Assembly (NCBI GenBank): GCA_946222885.1
Contig: CAMIAK010000003.1
Coordinates: 180,128 to 244,127, forward strand
Direction: 5' to 3'
DNA length: 64,000 nucleotides
Source: an uncultured Nesterenkonia sp.
GTDB taxonomy: Bacteria; Actinomycetota; Actinomycetes; Actinomycetales; Micrococcaceae
Shown: piece after piece, positions 40,949 to 50,361 of the stretch
Numbering within the stretch: position 1 is the stretch's first letter
Layout: every line of letters starts with the position of its first letter
Translations under genes and position numbers: made by a program
Notes under the pieces: model-generated
What the model was told of the DNA's origin: nothing
Seen by the model: only the letters and a program-made list of their open reading frames with translations
Database searches by the model: none

Positions 40949-42447
40949 GCGTCGCTGAGATCACCCACTGGATCGACGGTGCTGAGGATGCCGGCCACGG
41001 CTCCCGCCGCCAAGACGTCTTCAACCCTGCCACCGGCCAGGTCACCGGGAGCCTGCACCTGGCCGACCGTGAGGACCTGGAGAAGACCCTCCAGGCCGCC
41101 CGCCAGGCGGCGGACAGCTGGGCGGAGGTCTCGCTGTCCAAGCGGATGGCGGTGCTGTTCAGGTTCCGCGAGCTGGTCCACTCCCATACCCAGGAGCTTG
41201 CGTCGCTGGTCACCGCCGAGCACGGCAAGGTCCTCTCCGACGCCGCCGGAGAGGTGGCCCGCGGTCTGGAGGTCGTGGAGTTCGCCTGCGCCCTGCCGCA
41301 GACGCTGAAGGGCGAGTACTCGGATCAGGTCTCCACCGGCATCGACGTCTTCTCCTTCCGCCAGCCCTTGGGCGTGGTCGCCGGGATCACCCCGTTCAAC
41401 TTCCCGGTGATGGTCCCGCTGTGGATGGCCCCGATCGCCATTGCCACCGGCAACGCCTTCGTGCTCAAACCCTCGGAGCGTGACCCTTCCGCATCCCTGC
41501 TGCTGGCCAGGCTCTGGAAGGAAGCCGGTCTGCCCGACGGCGTCTTTAACGTGCTCCACGGGGACAAGGAGACCGTAGACGGGCTGCTGACCCACGAGCT
41601 GGTCGACGGCGTCTCCTTCGTCGGCTCGACGCCGATCGCCAAGTATGTCCACGAGACCGCCACCAAGCACGGCAAGCGCGTCCAGGCCCTCGGAGGGGCG
41701 AAGAACCATGCGGTGATCATGCCGGATGCCGATCTGGACCTGGCCGCCGACCATCTCTCCGCGGCGGCCTTCGGCTCCGCGGGCGAGCGCTGCATGGCCA
41801 TCTCCGTGGCCGTAGCGGTGGGCGATGCCGCCGATGAGCTGGTCGCCAAGGTGGGTGAGCGCGCCCAGGGCATCACAGTCGGCGACGGCACCGAGGGCGA
41901 CGTCGAGATGGGTCCGCTCATCACGCCGGCCTCGAAGGAGCGCGTGCAGCGGATCGTCACCGAGGCGGAGGCCGACGGCGCCGCTCTGGTGGTGGACGGC
42001 CGTGAGCTGGTCGTCGAGGGCCGGGAGGAGGGCTTCTTCGTCGGGCCCACCGTGCTGGACAGGGTCAAGGAGGAGATGTCCGCCTATCAGGAGGAGATCT
42101 TCGGGCCGGTCCTCGCGGTGATCCGGGTGGACACCCTGGAGGAGGCCATCCGGGTCATCAACGCCAATCCCTACGGCAACGGCACGGCGATCTTCACCTC
42201 CTCCGGCTACGCGGCACGGACCTTCAAGCGCAGGGTCACCGTGGGAATGATCGGGGTGAACGTGCCGATCCCGGTGCCCGCGGCCCAGCATTCCTTCGGC
42301 GGCTGGAAGGATTCGCTCTTCGGCGACCACCACATCTACGGTCCCGACGGCGTGCGGTTCTACACCCGAGGCAAGGCCATCACCGAGCGGTGGCCTGAGC
42401 AGAACGAGGCGTCCAACGCCTCGCTGAACTTCCCCTCCAACGGCTGA
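40945..42447 (+). CDS. iolA: Methylmalonate-semialdehyde dehydrogenase (CoA-acylating)
   Basis: 500 residues from ATG 40945, preceded by AGAAGGAGAG. ALDH superfamily, MmsA/IolA type: ITPFNFPVMVPLWM, SFVGSTPIAKYV, GAKNHAVIMPDADL, catalytic Cys in AGERCMA and GVNVPIPVPAAQHSFGGWK near the end. It converts malonate semialdehyde to acetyl-CoA at the end of the inositol route; it may also serve valine breakdown. A terminator hairpin follows at 42469-42513. Confidence 0.93.
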   Translation: MSVAEITHWIDGAEDAGHGSRRQDVFNPATGQVTGSLHLADREDLEKTLQAARQAADSWAEVSLSKRMAVLFRFRELVHSHTQELASLVTAEHGKVLSDAAGEVARGLEVVEFACALPQTLKGEYSDQVSTGIDVFSFRQPLGVVAGITPFNFPVMVPLWMAPIAIATGNAFVLKPSERDPSASLLLARLWKEAGLPDGVFNVLHGDKETVDGLLTHELVDGVSFVGSTPIAKYVHETATKHGKRVQALGGAKNHAVIMPDADLDLAADHLSAAAFGSAGERCMAISVAVAVGDAADELVAKVGERAQGITVGDGTEGDVEMGPLITPASKERVQRIVTEAEADGAALVVDGRELVVEGREEGFFVGPTVLDRVKEEMSAYQEEIFGPVLAVIRVDTLEEAIRVINANPYGNGTAIFTSSGYAARTFKRRVTVGMIGVNVPIPVPAAQHSFGGWKDSLFGDHHIYGPDGVRFYTRGKAITERWPEQNEASNASLNFPSNG

Positions 42448-42468
42448 GCCGCCGCAGGGGAGACATGC

Positions 42469-42513
42469 ATCGGCCCGGCCGGGCTGGCCTCACCGCAGCC
42501 CGGCCGGGCCGAT
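42469..42513 (+). terminator. Terminator hairpin after iolA
   Basis: Perfect 18-bp GC-rich stem (42469-42486 / 42496-42513) with a 9-base loop. It closes the first iol operon. Confidence 0.8.
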
Positions 42514-42548
42514 CTATGCCTATGCCTCAAATTAATCCATACATCAAT

Positions 42549-42560
42549 ATGTCTGGACAA
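42549..42560. promoter_or_regulatory. GntR operator 2 (ATGTCTGGACAA)
   Basis: WTGTC-NN-GACAW dyad in the AT-rich promoter region before iolG. Confidence 0.6.
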
Positions 42561-42579
42561 ACTATGTGATACGGATTAC

Positions 42580-42595
42580 CGTGATACCAGTCACG
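42580..42595. promoter_or_regulatory. CRP/GlxR-like site (CGTGA-N6-TCACG)
   Basis: Near-consensus TGTGA-N6-TCACA dyad 31 bases before iolG. This suggests cAMP-dependent global control in addition to GntR. Confidence 0.45.
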
Positions 42596-42626
42596 GATCT
42601 GGACTACAGCGGAGTAGGAGACCTCA

Positions 42627-43643
42627 ATGTCATCTCAGGACCTGCGTGTCGCCGTCATCGGCGCAGGACTCATGGGCGCCGACCATGTGGGCCGCATCGC
42701 CCACCGCACTGTACGGGCTGATGTGAGCGCCGTCGTGGACATCGACGCCGAGCGCGCCTCGGCGGCCGCCCAGGCCGCTGACGGTGCCCGCTGCTTCACC
42801 GACGTGGACCAGCTGCTGGAGGAGCAGGTCGCCGACGCCGTCGTGCTGGCCACCCCCGGTTTCCTCCACGAGGAGGCGCTTCTGAAGATCCTGGGGGCCG
42901 GCCTGCCCGTGATGTGCGAGAAGCCGCTGACACCGGACCCGGAGTCCTCTCTGCGGGTGATCGAGGTGGAGAAGGCCGCCGGCCGGCAGCTGATCCAGGT
43001 GGGATTCATGCGCCGCTTCGACGCCGGCTACCGGCGGCTGAAGCAGATCATCGACTCCGGCGAGTACGGCGAGCTGCTGATGCTGCACCACCAGCACCGG
43101 AATGCGGCCACCCCGGAGACCTTCACCGACGAGATGCTCATCCACGATTCCGTGGTGCACGAGTTCGACGCCGTGCGCTTCTTCTCCGGTGAGGAGATCA
43201 GCAACGTGCAGGTCCGCTCCGGCCGCCGGTCCTCGCTGGCCACCAAGCTGGTGCGCGACCCCCAGCATGTGACCATCCAGACAGCCTCAGGGCTGCTGGC
43301 CGACGTCGAGATCTTCGTCAACGCGCAGCTGGGCTACCAGGTGCACACCCAGGCCAGCTTCGAGAGGGGAGTGGTGAAGATCGGCGAATCCGGCGGTCAT
43401 GAGTTCACCGCCGAGCAGGTCACAGGCCGTCAGATCGACCAGAGCTTCCACACCCGCTTCGTGGACGCCTACGACGCGGAGATCCAGCAGTGGGTCGACG
43501 ATGTCCTCGCCGGGCAGGTCACCGGGCCGAACGCATGGGACGGCTATGCCGCTGCAGCGGTCTGCGCCGCGGGGGCGAAGGCCCAGGCGGAAGGCGGCAT
43601 CGTGGACGTGGAGCTGGCGGAGAAGCCGGACTTCTACGCCTGA
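42627..43643 (+). CDS. iolG: Inositol 2-dehydrogenase (Gfo/Idh/MocA family)
   Basis: 338 residues. Rossmann loop VAVIGAGLMGADH, CEKPLT (catalytic Lys region) at about 98, VGFMRRFDAGYRR, and SVVHEFDAVRFF with the His/Asp pair. It oxidises myo-inositol to scyllo-inosose with NAD, the first step of the route. GTAGGAGAC lies before the ATG. It starts the second iol unit, which continues with an IolH-like enzyme and an MFS transporter. Confidence 0.9.
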   Translation: MSSQDLRVAVIGAGLMGADHVGRIAHRTVRADVSAVVDIDAERASAAAQAADGARCFTDVDQLLEEQVADAVVLATPGFLHEEALLKILGAGLPVMCEKPLTPDPESSLRVIEVEKAAGRQLIQVGFMRRFDAGYRRLKQIIDSGEYGELLMLHHQHRNAATPETFTDEMLIHDSVVHEFDAVRFFSGEEISNVQVRSGRRSSLATKLVRDPQHVTIQTASGLLADVEIFVNAQLGYQVHTQASFERGVVKIGESGGHEFTAEQVTGRQIDQSFHTRFVDAYDAEIQQWVDDVLAGQVTGPNAWDGYAAAAVCAAGAKAQAEGGIVDVELAEKPDFYA

Positions 43644-43686
43644 TCACCGCTGATCACGACCCTGAGACCACGCTGAGGAGCACATC

Positions 43687-44562
43687 ATGAAGTACACCTT
43701 CGACCCCGTCCCCTTCCACCACACCCACTCTCTGCTCGAGTTCCCGCAGGTTGCTGCGGACTTCGGCTTCGAGTGGCTGCAGATGACGCCGCATCCGGAC
43801 TTCATCCCCTTCTTCCGCCACCCCAAGGCCGACGACGACTTGGTCCGTGCCTTCGGCAAGGCCTGCCAGGACGCCGGCGTCGGGATCTCCTCCATCCTGC
43901 CGGTGCAGCGCATCTCCTCCCCGGAGGAGCATCTGCGCCAGGCCGCGGTGAAGAACTGGAAACGCGCCATCCAGATCGCCGTGGACCTGGGGGTGGACCA
44001 GATGAACACCGAATTCTCCGGCCGTCCCGAACGCTTCGAGGAGTCTGAGGCCGCCTTCTACCGTTCCATGGAGGAGCTGGTGCCGATCATCGAGCGCGAG
44101 GGCGTCAACGTCGCGTTCGATCCTCACCCGGACGACTTCGTGGAGAACGGGATCGAGGCCTGGCGGGTCATCCGGGGCGTGAACTCCAAGAATCTCAGCT
44201 TCGTCTACGTGGCCCCCCACATGTTCCACATGCAGGAGGAGATGGGTGAGATCCTCGACCAGGTCGGCGAGCGCCTCCGCGTGGTCCACGTGGCGGACAC
44301 CCTGGACCACCGGCGTTCGGGCGGGCTGCGCTATATCACCAATCCGCCGGAGTCCCCGGCCCGAGTGCACCAGCACCTGAAGATCGGAGACGGTGACGTC
44401 GACTGGGACGTCTTCTTCTCCGAGCTGAACCGCAACGGCTTCCTGGACCGCGACGACTCCGTCATGGTCACCTGCGTCTTCGCAGAGCACGAGAACCACG
44501 AAGACGTGACCCGTTATCAGTTGGAACAGATGCGGCAGCGGACCGAAGCAGCTCGTCGTTGA
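43687..44562 (+). CDS. Sugar phosphate isomerase/epimerase-type enzyme (IolH-like)
   Basis: 291 residues, TIM barrel. It starts MKYTFDPVPFHHTHSLLEFP; MNTEFSGRPE, VAFDPHPDDFVENG, YVAPHMFHM and HVADTLDHRRSG supply metal-binding His, Asp and Glu candidates. It is related to IolH/IolI of inositol clusters; the exact reaction (inosose isomerisation or a related step) is not settled. GAGGAGCAC lies before the ATG, 43 bases after iolG. Confidence 0.82.
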   Translation: MKYTFDPVPFHHTHSLLEFPQVAADFGFEWLQMTPHPDFIPFFRHPKADDDLVRAFGKACQDAGVGISSILPVQRISSPEEHLRQAAVKNWKRAIQIAVDLGVDQMNTEFSGRPERFEESEAAFYRSMEELVPIIEREGVNVAFDPHPDDFVENGIEAWRVIRGVNSKNLSFVYVAPHMFHMQEEMGEILDQVGERLRVVHVADTLDHRRSGGLRYITNPPESPARVHQHLKIGDGDVDWDVFFSELNRNGFLDRDDSVMVTCVFAEHENHEDVTRYQLEQMRQRTEAARR

Positions 44563-44593
44563 GCTGCGGCGCTCCGATGCCGCAGCGAGGAAA

Positions 44594-46051
44594 GTGACAT
44601 CATCTATGGCTCACCCTGATCAGACGGTGCGGGAGAACCCCGTGCCGGGACAGCAACGGAAAACAACGCTCAAGCGCAGCACGTGGCTCATCTACATTTT
44701 CGGTGTGCTCGGCGGTCTCAACTGGGGATATGACACCGGAGTGATCTCCGCAGCCTTGGTGTATCTACGACCTGACTTTGACCTGACGAGCTGGACCGAA
44801 GGGTTCGTCGTCACAGGCCTGATCGCCGGAGCTGTCATCGGGGCCGCCTTCGGAGGCCGTTTCTCCGACAAGTATGGGCGCCGGCCGGTGCTGATGGTGA
44901 CAGCAGTCGTCTTCGTGATCGCTCCGTTGGGCATGGCGTTCGCTCCCAGTACTGAAGTGCTCATCCTTTTCCGGTTCATCGTGGGGCTCGGTACTGGTTT
45001 GGCGGCGGTGACGCTTCCGGTGTACCTCTCTGAGATCGCGCCCGCACGGATCCGGGGGAAGGTCACCGGCTTCTATGCGCTCTCCATCGTGATCGGGCAG
45101 TTCCTCGGGTTCCTGATCGGGCTGGCGTTCTCTCCGATGGAGTCCTGGCGTTGGATGTTGGGACTGTCCGTCATCCCCTCGGTGCTGTTCGCCCTCGGTC
45201 TGTTCGTGGTCTGGGAGACTCCGCGCTGGCTGGTTCGTCGCGGTCGTGAGGAGGAGGCACGAGAGCTCCTTCATCGCGACCGTACGCCTGAAGAGGCCCA
45301 ACGCGAGCTGGACGAGATCCACGCTATCCAGAAAGCTGAGGAGTCTATCGGAGTCAAGGGACTCAAAGCCCTTCTCCAGCCTTGGGTGCGACCCATTCTC
45401 TGGGTCGGACTCGGCGTGGCTGCGCTCTGCCAACTGATGGGGATCAACACGATCATGTACTTCGCCCCTACCACCCTGCAGAACGTGGGGTTCACAGACC
45501 AGGCTGCCATCGCCTCCAACCTCATCATCGGAGTGATGAACATCCTCGCGGTGTGGCTGGCGCTGGCACGTGCCGACCGGTGGGGACGCAGGCCACTGCT
45601 GCTCGCAGGTGCGGCGGGGACCTTCCTCAGTCTTGCCATCCTCGCTGCCGTGAACCTTCTCCTGCCAACCCCTGATGGTTTCGGGGCTGTCGGCGTTCTC
45701 ACCCTCACCTGCATGGCGGTCTATGTCTTCATGTTCCAGATGAGCTGGGGCGCGATCACCTGGGTTCTGCTCGGAGAGATATTCCCTCTTGGTGTGCGTG
45801 CTGCTGCGATGGGAGTGGCCACCACCGCTCTCTGGCTCGCCAACGGAGTCGTCTCGCTGGCGTTCTCCCCTCTCCTGGAAGCGGTGGGTGTGGGGGCGCT
45901 CTTCGCCGGCTTTGCTGTGATCTGTTTCATCGCGCTGGTCTTCACTATCAGGTTCGTGCCTGAGACGAAGGGGCGGAGCTTGGAAGAGATCGAGGAACGG
46001 TTCCGCACCGGAACCATCCCCACTGTGCCCAAATCCCCAGCCCGTGGGTGA
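44594..46051 (+). CDS. MFS sugar/inositol transporter (IolT-like)
   Basis: 485 residues, sugar-porter family with 12 helices. GGLNWGYDTGVISAALVYL, FSDKYGRRPVL, PVYLSEIAPARIRG, ETPRWLVRRGR, ADRWGRRPLLL and RFVPETKGRSLEEIE are the porter signatures. The start is uncertain (GTG 44594 or ATG 44606, with AGGAAAG upstream). By position it imports inositol. It is closely similar along its length to the transporter at 54467, but its codons are less GC-rich, which points to a different history. Confidence 0.9.
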   Translation: MTSSMAHPDQTVRENPVPGQQRKTTLKRSTWLIYIFGVLGGLNWGYDTGVISAALVYLRPDFDLTSWTEGFVVTGLIAGAVIGAAFGGRFSDKYGRRPVLMVTAVVFVIAPLGMAFAPSTEVLILFRFIVGLGTGLAAVTLPVYLSEIAPARIRGKVTGFYALSIVIGQFLGFLIGLAFSPMESWRWMLGLSVIPSVLFALGLFVVWETPRWLVRRGREEEARELLHRDRTPEEAQRELDEIHAIQKAEESIGVKGLKALLQPWVRPILWVGLGVAALCQLMGINTIMYFAPTTLQNVGFTDQAAIASNLIIGVMNILAVWLALARADRWGRRPLLLAGAAGTFLSLAILAAVNLLLPTPDGFGAVGVLTLTCMAVYVFMFQMSWGAITWVLLGEIFPLGVRAAAMGVATTALWLANGVVSLAFSPLLEAVGVGALFAGFAVICFIALVFTIRFVPETKGRSLEEIEERFRTGTIPTVPKSPARG

Positions 46052-46061
46052 CCCCACAGAC

Positions 46062-46085
46062 CTTGTAGAAAGATCTTGTAGAAAG
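46062..46085. repeat. Tandem CTTGTAGAAAG repeat
   Basis: CTTGTAGAAAG at 46062-46072 and again at 46075-46085, 13-base period, in the short gap before the Gfo/Idh/MocA gene. It may be a small duplication. Confidence 0.6.
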
Positions 46086-46097
46086 TAGGACTCAATA

Positions 46098-47288
46098 ATG
46101 GCACCGAAGACTCTCGGAGTGGCCGTGATCGGCGCCGGCATGGCCGGGGCTGCACACGCGGCGGCCTGGCGGGCGGCCACCACGGTCCGTCGTCCGTTCG
46201 AGGAGGCCCACGTCCGGCTTGTCGCGATCGCAGACCTCTATGAACCGCTGGCGAGGGATGTCGCTGGCCGCTACGGCTACGAGCGTGTGGAGACCGACTG
46301 GCGCGCTGTGGCCGAGGCTGAGGACGTAGACGTCGTCTCCGTCGTGGTGGCCAACCATCTGCACCGCGAAATCGTTGAGGCACTTGTCGCAGCCGGCAAG
46401 CACGTCCTCTGCGAAAAGCCGCTGAGCGACTCCCTCGAAGAAGCACGTGCTATGGCGGAGCTGGCGCGCAATGCCGATACGGTGGTGCGGATCGGCTTCA
46501 CCTTCCGTCGTGCCCCTGGCCTGGCGGCTCTGCGTGAGCTCGTCGAGAACGGCACTTTGGGCGAAGTGTTCCATCTCAACGGGCGCTACTACGCCGACTA
46601 CGCCTGTTCGCCGAAGGCCCCGATGACCTGGCGTTTCCGCGGAGCACCGGGCTCGGGGGCGCTGGCTGACGTCGGCAGCCACCTGCTCTACGCTGCGGAG
46701 TTCCTGGCCGGCCCGATCAGGAGCGTTGCCGGCGCCAAGTTCCGAACCGCCATCACGGAGCGGCCGCTGCCGGTGGGGACCACGGTCGGCCATGGCCTTG
46801 CTGAGGTCTCGGATGAGACAGAGCCGGTCACCAATGACGACTGGGCGGGGTTCACCGCAGAGTTCGAACACGGTTCCGGAACGTTGGAAGCCTCCCGTGT
46901 CACTCCCGGACATCCCAACAGCCTCAGGCTGGAGATCGCCTGCCGCAATGGCTCTGCCATCTGGGACCAGGAGAATCCGGCTGAGATCCAACTCCATCTC
47001 AACGATGAGCAGACCCCGCAGTACAACGGGTTCCGCACGGTGAAGCTCGGCCCGGGACAGCCCTATGTGGCCGAGGGCTTCGCCATGGCGGCTCCCGGTA
47101 TCGGATTCGGGCAGAACGACGGATTCATCTTCCAAGCTCGCGCGTTCCTGGAGGAGGTCGTGGGAATGGAGGAGCCGGACGCCTGGCCGCACAACGCAAC
47201 CTTCGACGAGGGCCTGCGGAATATGGAGATCATCGACGCCGTCGCCGCCTCGGCCGCCGCCGAGGGTGCTGCGGTGAGCGTGGACTGA
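46098..47288 (+). CDS. Gfo/Idh/MocA-family oxidoreductase
   Basis: 396 residues. VAVIGAGMAGAAHAAA nucleotide loop, LCEKPLSDS, IGFTFRRAPGLAAL and DVGSHLLYAAEFL (His) give the family layout. Longer than iolG, in the size range of scyllo-inositol or other polyol dehydrogenases of inositol loci. The substrate is not determinable. The ATG follows a weak AGTAGGA site. Paired with the epimerase-like gene starting 12 bases after its stop. Confidence 0.85.
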   Translation: MAPKTLGVAVIGAGMAGAAHAAAWRAATTVRRPFEEAHVRLVAIADLYEPLARDVAGRYGYERVETDWRAVAEAEDVDVVSVVVANHLHREIVEALVAAGKHVLCEKPLSDSLEEARAMAELARNADTVVRIGFTFRRAPGLAALRELVENGTLGEVFHLNGRYYADYACSPKAPMTWRFRGAPGSGALADVGSHLLYAAEFLAGPIRSVAGAKFRTAITERPLPVGTTVGHGLAEVSDETEPVTNDDWAGFTAEFEHGSGTLEASRVTPGHPNSLRLEIACRNGSAIWDQENPAEIQLHLNDEQTPQYNGFRTVKLGPGQPYVAEGFAMAAPGIGFGQNDGFIFQARAFLEEVVGMEEPDAWPHNATFDEGLRNMEIIDAVAASAAAEGAAVSVD

Positions 47289-47300
47289 CTGAAGGAGCAC

Positions 47301-48305
47301 ATGATGCATCTGGGACTCTACACAGCACCCCTGCATGACAAGCCGCTGGCCGAAGCGCTGCAGATCGTCGCCAAGACCGGCCTCGACGCCGTCGAGATCA
47401 ATACCGGAGGCTTTCTCCCCGCGGCTCATATCCCAGCCGAGGAGATCGACGCCGATCCGTCCGTGGGGAAGGAATGGCTCAAGACCTTCAACGGGACCGG
47501 GGTCTCCCTGCAGGGGCTCAACTGCAACGGGAACCCGCTCCATCCGGACCCTCGGACCGGGGAGAAGCACGCCGAGGATCTGCGTCGCAGCATCCGTGTG
47601 GCCGGAGCGCTCGGACAGGCCCGCGTGGTGACCATGTCCGGTCTCCCAGGGGCAGAACCGGATGCTGGCCAGCCGACATGGGTGGTCAACGCCTGGTCTT
47701 CCCGAGCTTTGGACGTGCTCGAGCACCAGTGGGAGGTGGCTGTTCCCTTTTGGCAGGAGATCGACCGCCTGGCGGGGGAGCACGGAGTCAAAGTCGCACT
47801 GGAGCTGCATCCGCAGAACCTGGTGTTCAACCCACCCAGCTTCCTGGAGCTGATCGAACGTTCCGGGGCCACCAACCTGGGTGTGGAGCTGGATGCCAGC
47901 CATCTCTTCTGGCAGCAGATGGATCCGGTGTACGTGGTGGAGCGGCTCGGAAGCCACGTGATCCATGCGGCTGCCAAGGATGTGCGCATCAACCCGGAGG
48001 CGGCATGGTCCGGGGTCCTGGACAACAGCTTCCGTCGGCTGGGCCCGGAGGAGGACCGGACTCAGATCGGTGCCGACGAGTGGGCCAACGAATGGCCCTC
48101 GCAGTCCGCCTGGGACTTCGTGGCGCTGGGCCGTGGGCACGACGCCGACTACTGGGCTCGCTTCCTGACCGCGCTGAACGACGTGGATCCCGGCATCGCC
48201 TGCAACATCGAGCACGAGGACACCTCTCTCGGCCCGGTGGAGGGGGTTCAAGAGGCGGCCGAGGTGCTTTTGGACGCTGCCCGGAAGGCTGGGTTCAGGG
48301 AGTAA
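47301..48305 (+). CDS. Sugar phosphate isomerase/epimerase-type TIM-barrel enzyme
   Basis: 334 residues. MHLGLYTAPLHDKPLAEAL at the start (after a double ATG), GLNCNGNPLHPD, VVTMSGLPGAEPD, VALELHPQNLVFN (Glu, His), NLGVELDASHLFWQ (Asp, His) and CNIEHEDTSLGP (Glu) outline the metal site. AAGGAGCAC precedes the start. It lies at the end of the transporter-dehydrogenase-epimerase run and is closed by a strong terminator. It may process a keto-inositol or another polyol made by the preceding enzyme (inference). Confidence 0.85.
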   Translation: MMHLGLYTAPLHDKPLAEALQIVAKTGLDAVEINTGGFLPAAHIPAEEIDADPSVGKEWLKTFNGTGVSLQGLNCNGNPLHPDPRTGEKHAEDLRRSIRVAGALGQARVVTMSGLPGAEPDAGQPTWVVNAWSSRALDVLEHQWEVAVPFWQEIDRLAGEHGVKVALELHPQNLVFNPPSFLELIERSGATNLGVELDASHLFWQQMDPVYVVERLGSHVIHAAAKDVRINPEAAWSGVLDNSFRRLGPEEDRTQIGADEWANEWPSQSAWDFVALGRGHDADYWARFLTALNDVDPGIACNIEHEDTSLGPVEGVQEAAEVLLDAARKAGFRE

Positions 48306-48312
48306 GTCCTCC

Positions 48313-48360
48313 AGACAGAGAGATGGCCCGCACCAAGGGGTGCGGGCCATCTCTCTGTCT
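48313..48360. terminator. Terminator hairpin with TTTCT tail
   Basis: Perfect 22-bp stem (48313-48334 / 48339-48360) with an AAGG loop followed by TTTCT on the plus strand. It separates the plus-strand iol unit from the minus-strand ABC operon. Confidence 0.88.
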
Positions 48361-48362
48361 TT

Positions 48363-49247
48363 CTACTGTTTTGTCGCGCCCGGCGGCAGGGATTCCGCCA
48401 TATCCGCCTGAACCTGTTTCATCTCCTGGGTCAGCCCGCTGAGCTGCTCCAGTTCATGGGTCAGCTCTTGGAGCTCTGCACCGCCGGCCATCTGTGCGGC
48501 CAGGTCCTCGATCTGGATATCTTCCTTGCGGTGATATCCGATCGACTTGCCGCGTTTGAGAACCATGAACCGGTCTCCGACAGGGAACGCGTGGTGAGGG
48601 TTGTGGGTGATGAAGACGACACCCAGGCCCCTGGCCCGGGCTTGCATGATGTAACGTAGCACCACCCCGGACTGTTTGACCCCGAGGGCCGCCGTCGGCT
48701 CGTCCAGAATCAGGACCTTCGCACCGAAGTAGACGGCACGGGCGATCGCCACACACTGCCGCTCACCGCCGGAGAGCGTACCGATGGGCTGATCCACATC
48801 CCGGAGGTCGATGCCCATCTCCAGCAGCTCCTGCTTGGCGATCCGTTTCATCTCCTTCACATTGAGTTGTTTGAAGGGCCCTATGCCCCGGCTGAGCTCA
48901 GAGCCGAGGAAGAAGTTCCGCCAGACCGGCATCAGCGGCACGACCGCGAGGTCCTGATAGACGGTGGCAATACCCCTATCCAGCGCCTCTCGGGGGGAGC
49001 TGAAGGTGGTCTCGTCCCCGCCGATGAGCATCGTTCCATCGGTGTGCTGGTGCAGCCCGGCGATGATCTTGATCAGGGTGGACTTCCCGGCGCCGTTATC
49101 GCCGAGCACACAGGTCACCTGCCCGGGATAGACCTCCAGGGTGACGTCCCGCAGCGCGATCACGTTGCCGTATCGTTTTCCGACGTCCTCCAGCTGGACC
49201 AGGGGAGTGCCCGGCAGTGCCTCCGAAGGCACGGTTTCAGATTTCAT
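48363..49247 (-). CDS. Sugar ABC transporter ATP-binding protein (single domain)
   Basis: 294 residues with one ATPase domain, unlike the double-domain RbsA/XylG type. Walker A is GDNGAGKST, Q-loop YQDLAVVP, signature LSGGERQ, Walker B VLILDEPTAAL and H-loop ITHNPHHAF. The extra C-terminal 50 residues are helical and Gln/Glu-rich. It drives uptake with the permease (49260) and binding protein (50362). FrcA-like; sugar or inositol uptake is inferred from the cluster. Confidence 0.92.
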   Translation of the reverse strand: MKSETVPSEALPGTPLVQLEDVGKRYGNVIALRDVTLEVYPGQVTCVLGDNGAGKSTLIKIIAGLHQHTDGTMLIGGDETTFSSPREALDRGIATVYQDLAVVPLMPVWRNFFLGSELSRGIGPFKQLNVKEMKRIAKQELLEMGIDLRDVDQPIGTLSGGERQCVAIARAVYFGAKVLILDEPTAALGVKQSGVVLRYIMQARARGLGVVFITHNPHHAFPVGDRFMVLKRGKSIGYHRKEDIQIEDLAAQMAGGAELQELTHELEQLSGLTQEMKQVQADMAESLPPGATKQ

Positions 49248-49259
49248 CTCAGCAGTTCC

Positions 49260-50345
49260 CTATCTCTTCTCGAACCGACGACGGACGACGAGGTTGACGA
49301 TGGTCGCAAGCAGCAGCATGAGCCCGAGGAAGAACCGGAACCAGTCCGGGTTCCATTCGGCGTAGATGATGCCGCGCGAGGCCATTCCGAAGATCAGCGC
49401 GCCGAGGGCCCCGCCGATGGCTGAGCCGTAGCCTCCGGTCAGCAGGCAGCCGCCGATCACCGCGCCGATGATGTAGAGGAACTCATTGCCGATCCCCTCT
49501 CCGGACTGGACAGTGTTGAACGCGAACAGCTGGTGCATGCCGAGCACCCAGGCGCAGAGGCCGACGCCCATGAAGAGACCGATCTTCGTGGCTGTTACAG
49601 GCACGCCCACCGCGCGGGCGGCGTTCGCATCTCCGCCGACGGCGAAGATCCAGTTGCCGATGCGGGTACGCAGGAGGATGAAGGACGCCAGTGCCACCAG
49701 GAGGATCCAGTAGAAGATCGTGATGCGGAAGTTCACCCCGAATATCGAGATGGAGGAGGCGAAGATCGCCTGCGCCGATTCCCATCCGTCCATGGTGGAG
49801 ATGGACGGGGTGGCCACCTGGCCCCCGATGATCCGGGTCAGGGCCAGGTTCAGCCCGGTGAGCATGAGGAACATGGCCAGGGTGACGATGAAGCTGGGCA
49901 GCTTCGTCTTGATGAAGATGAGTCCGTTGATGGCGCCGATGGACAGGGAGGCGATCAGAGCGACTCCCACCCCGACCCAGACGTTGGTGGCGAAGTACCA
50001 GCTGAACAGTGAGGCCATCAGCGCCGACGAGATGACGGCGACGCCGGTGGAGAGGTCGAACTCCCCGCCGATCATCAGTAGGGAGACCCCGACGACCATG
50101 ATCCCGATGGTGGAGGCGCCGTAGAGCACCGTGGAGATGCCTGCGGTGGTGGTGAACGGCGGTGCTACCACTGCGAAGAACACGAAGACCGTCAGTGCTC
50201 CGATGGCCGCGCCGACCTCTGGCCGGCTGAGGGTCTGGGCGATCAGATTTCGTTTGGCCACTCTCTCATCAGGGGCCGGGGCGGAGGCGGGTGAGCGCTT
50301 TCGGCCGGTTCTGCCGGCTTCCAGGGCGGAAGGTGTAGAAGTCAT
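49260..50345 (-). CDS. Sugar ABC transporter permease (RbsC/FrcC type)
   Basis: 361 residues with 9-10 hydrophobic helices. GGEFDLSTGVAVISSALMASL, the coupling region GNWIFAVGGDANAARAVGVPV, and GGCLLTGGYGSAIGGALGALIF are typical of BPD_transp_2 permeases. 12 bp upstream of the ATPase gene and 16 bp downstream of the binding-protein gene in one operon. Confidence 0.93.
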   Translation of the reverse strand: MTSTPSALEAGRTGRKRSPASAPAPDERVAKRNLIAQTLSRPEVGAAIGALTVFVFFAVVAPPFTTTAGISTVLYGASTIGIMVVGVSLLMIGGEFDLSTGVAVISSALMASLFSWYFATNVWVGVGVALIASLSIGAINGLIFIKTKLPSFIVTLAMFLMLTGLNLALTRIIGGQVATPSISTMDGWESAQAIFASSISIFGVNFRITIFYWILLVALASFILLRTRIGNWIFAVGGDANAARAVGVPVTATKIGLFMGVGLCAWVLGMHQLFAFNTVQSGEGIGNEFLYIIGAVIGGCLLTGGYGSAIGGALGALIFGMASRGIIYAEWNPDWFRFFLGLMLLLATIVNLVVRRRFEKR

Positions 50346-50361
50346 TCATCTGCTCCTGAGC

